The notes under the pieces: model-generated
Told to the model about the DNA's origin: nothing
Database searches by the model: none
The model's input: the letters and a program-made list of their open reading frames with translations, nothing else
Position numbers and translations under genes: made by a program
Shown: positions 62,616 to 63,176 of the stretch, one piece after another
How positions within the stretch are numbered: position 1 is the first letter of the stretch
How the letters are laid out: the number at the start of each line of letters is the position of its first letter
Origin: Hyphomicrobiales bacterium
Lineage (GTDB): Bacteria; Pseudomonadota; Alphaproteobacteria; Rhizobiales; Rhizobiaceae
Length of the DNA stretch: 63,176 nt
NCBI GenBank assembly: GCA_003963455.1
Contig: RXJA01000015.1
Coordinates: 1-63,176, forward strand
Reading direction: 5' to 3'

Positions 62616-63176
62616 CTATGTCCGGGAACTCGCACGGCTCGCCCAATTCAGCCCCCGCCGCAGGATCGTGCTCATGGAGGGATTATCGAATTCCTCGGGA
62701 ACATGGCCGAGCGCGCTGAAGAAGACGCGACCATGGCCGAACGGCTTCTTCCAAATGGTCGGCATGATCACGCCTTCGATCCAAGGGTAATCCTCGCCGC
62801 TGAAGCGCGTCGTGGCCAGCACCTCGTTGGCCGGGTCGACATGCATGTAATATTGCTCGGAATGGTATTCGAAGTCGGATAGACCGGCCATGATCGGATC
62901 GTCCGGACGCGAGATCTCCACCGTATAGCGGCGCACGCCGCCGGGCTCGCGCACATAGGCCCCGCCAACCATGTAGCGAAAGCGGTCGTTCTCGCGGAAG
63001 CCGTCGGCCATGCCGCCATGGAAACCGCCAAGGCCGACACCGGACCAGATCGCCTCCCACAGCCGTTTCGACGTGTCGGTGCTCATCTGCCCCACCGTCC
63101 AGTTGGGCACGATCAGGTCGTAGCTCGTCAGATCCTCGCGGTCATAGGCTTCCAGCGTCTCGCTGTTGGTCACCGC
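62616..63176 (-). CDS. ThuA-like (trehalose utilisation) protein, 5' partial
   Basis: At least 186 residues are visible and the frame is open to the window edge, so the start lies to the right. The ThuA/GATase-like fold is seen in YDLIVPNWTVGQMS, GLGGFHGGMADGF (with the flavodoxin-like nucleophile-elbow position occupied by H) and RVFFSALGHVPEEFDNP. ThuA proteins occur in trehalose/sucrose and other sugar gene sets; their reaction is not firmly known. It closes the sugar-acid cluster that starts at 58619. Confidence 0.8.
   Translation of the reverse strand, partial: AVTNSETLEAYDREDLTSYDLIVPNWTVGQMSTDTSKRLWEAIWSGVGLGGFHGGMADGFRENDRFRYMVGGAYVREPGGVRRYTVEISRPDDPIMAGLSDFEYHSEQYYMHVDPANEVLATTRFSGEDYPWIEGVIMPTIWKKPFGHGRVFFSALGHVPEEFDNPSMSTILRRGLNWASRASSRT

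Noticed and set aside
1..63176. CRISPR arrays, tRNA genes, insertion sequences, prophage
   Set aside because: I found no regular repeat-spacer array, no cloverleaf-like sequence, no transposase or integrase motif and no flanking repeats typical of an insertion.

Overview
The window is GC-rich, densely coded DNA from what looks like an alphaproteobacterium of the order Hyphomicrobiales (Mesorhizobium/Phyllobacteriaceae-like). This is inferred from the gene families, the tightly overlapping stop/start codons, and the mix of many ABC importers with IclR, LysR, GntR, TetR and LuxR regulators. There is no rRNA, tRNA, CRISPR array, transposase or phage gene. Almost all of it is accessory catabolism plus one stress island.

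Layout. (a) 1-2024: end of a LivF-type ATPase gene and an FAD amine/amino-acid oxidase. (b) 2.1-14.5 kb: a stress island with a MacB-like efflux system (ATPase, double-FtsX permease, HlyD adaptor), AI-2E family exporter, P-type cation ATPase, universal stress protein, helix-hairpin-helix protein, COG2187 phosphotransferase-like protein and a second-type PRPP synthetase. Four FNR/FixK-like boxes (TTGA-N6-TCAA) lie in front of its transcription units, so it is probably a low-oxygen regulon. (c) 14.7-20.9 kb: enoyl-CoA hydratase, 3-hydroxyacyl-CoA dehydrogenase, a fused alpha-beta 2-oxoacid dehydrogenase E1, and a peptide-type solute-binding protein. (d) 21-28.5 kb: class IV aminotransferase, RutE-like reductase, class III aminotransferase and a PotDBCA-type importer. 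(e) 28.5-31.4 kb: class II aldolase, DUF1537 acid-sugar kinase and AroE-like dehydrogenase. (f) 31.7-40.2 kb: two paralogous LLM flavin monooxygenases, a flavin reductase, TetR and LysR regulators, a DsbA-like protein and a split transketolase. (g) 40.4-49.3 kb: CoA-transferase, DppBCDF-type importer, IclR regulator, E2/hydrolase fusion and acyl-CoA dehydrogenase. (h) 49.4-57.6 kb: class III aminotransferase, DMT permease, second DUF1537 kinase, aldehyde dehydrogenase and a three-gene haem-dependent N-demethylase set (DUF3445, DmmA-like, reductase). (i) 57.7-63.2 kb: LuxR regulator, D-serine-deaminase-like PLP enzyme, SDR, GntR, SMP-30 and a partial ThuA-like protein.

How the parts join. Blocks (c) and (g) look like two halves of one pathway. 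The importer in (g) has no binding protein and (c) ends in an orphan one; (c) has E1 without E2 and (g) has E2 without E1; the beta-oxidation steps are divided between them; and a 16-bp near-identical dyad lies at the promoter of (c) and in front of iclR in (g). A second shared motif (consensus TAGCCGATWTTTWTC) lies upstream of all three plain aminotransferase genes and of both DUF1537-kinase units. A third shared element (TATATCAAAATCAG) precedes the D-serine-deaminase-like gene and the SMP-30 gene around the GntR regulator. These three regulons and the FNR-box island are the most useful observations here; all are inferred from sequence alone.
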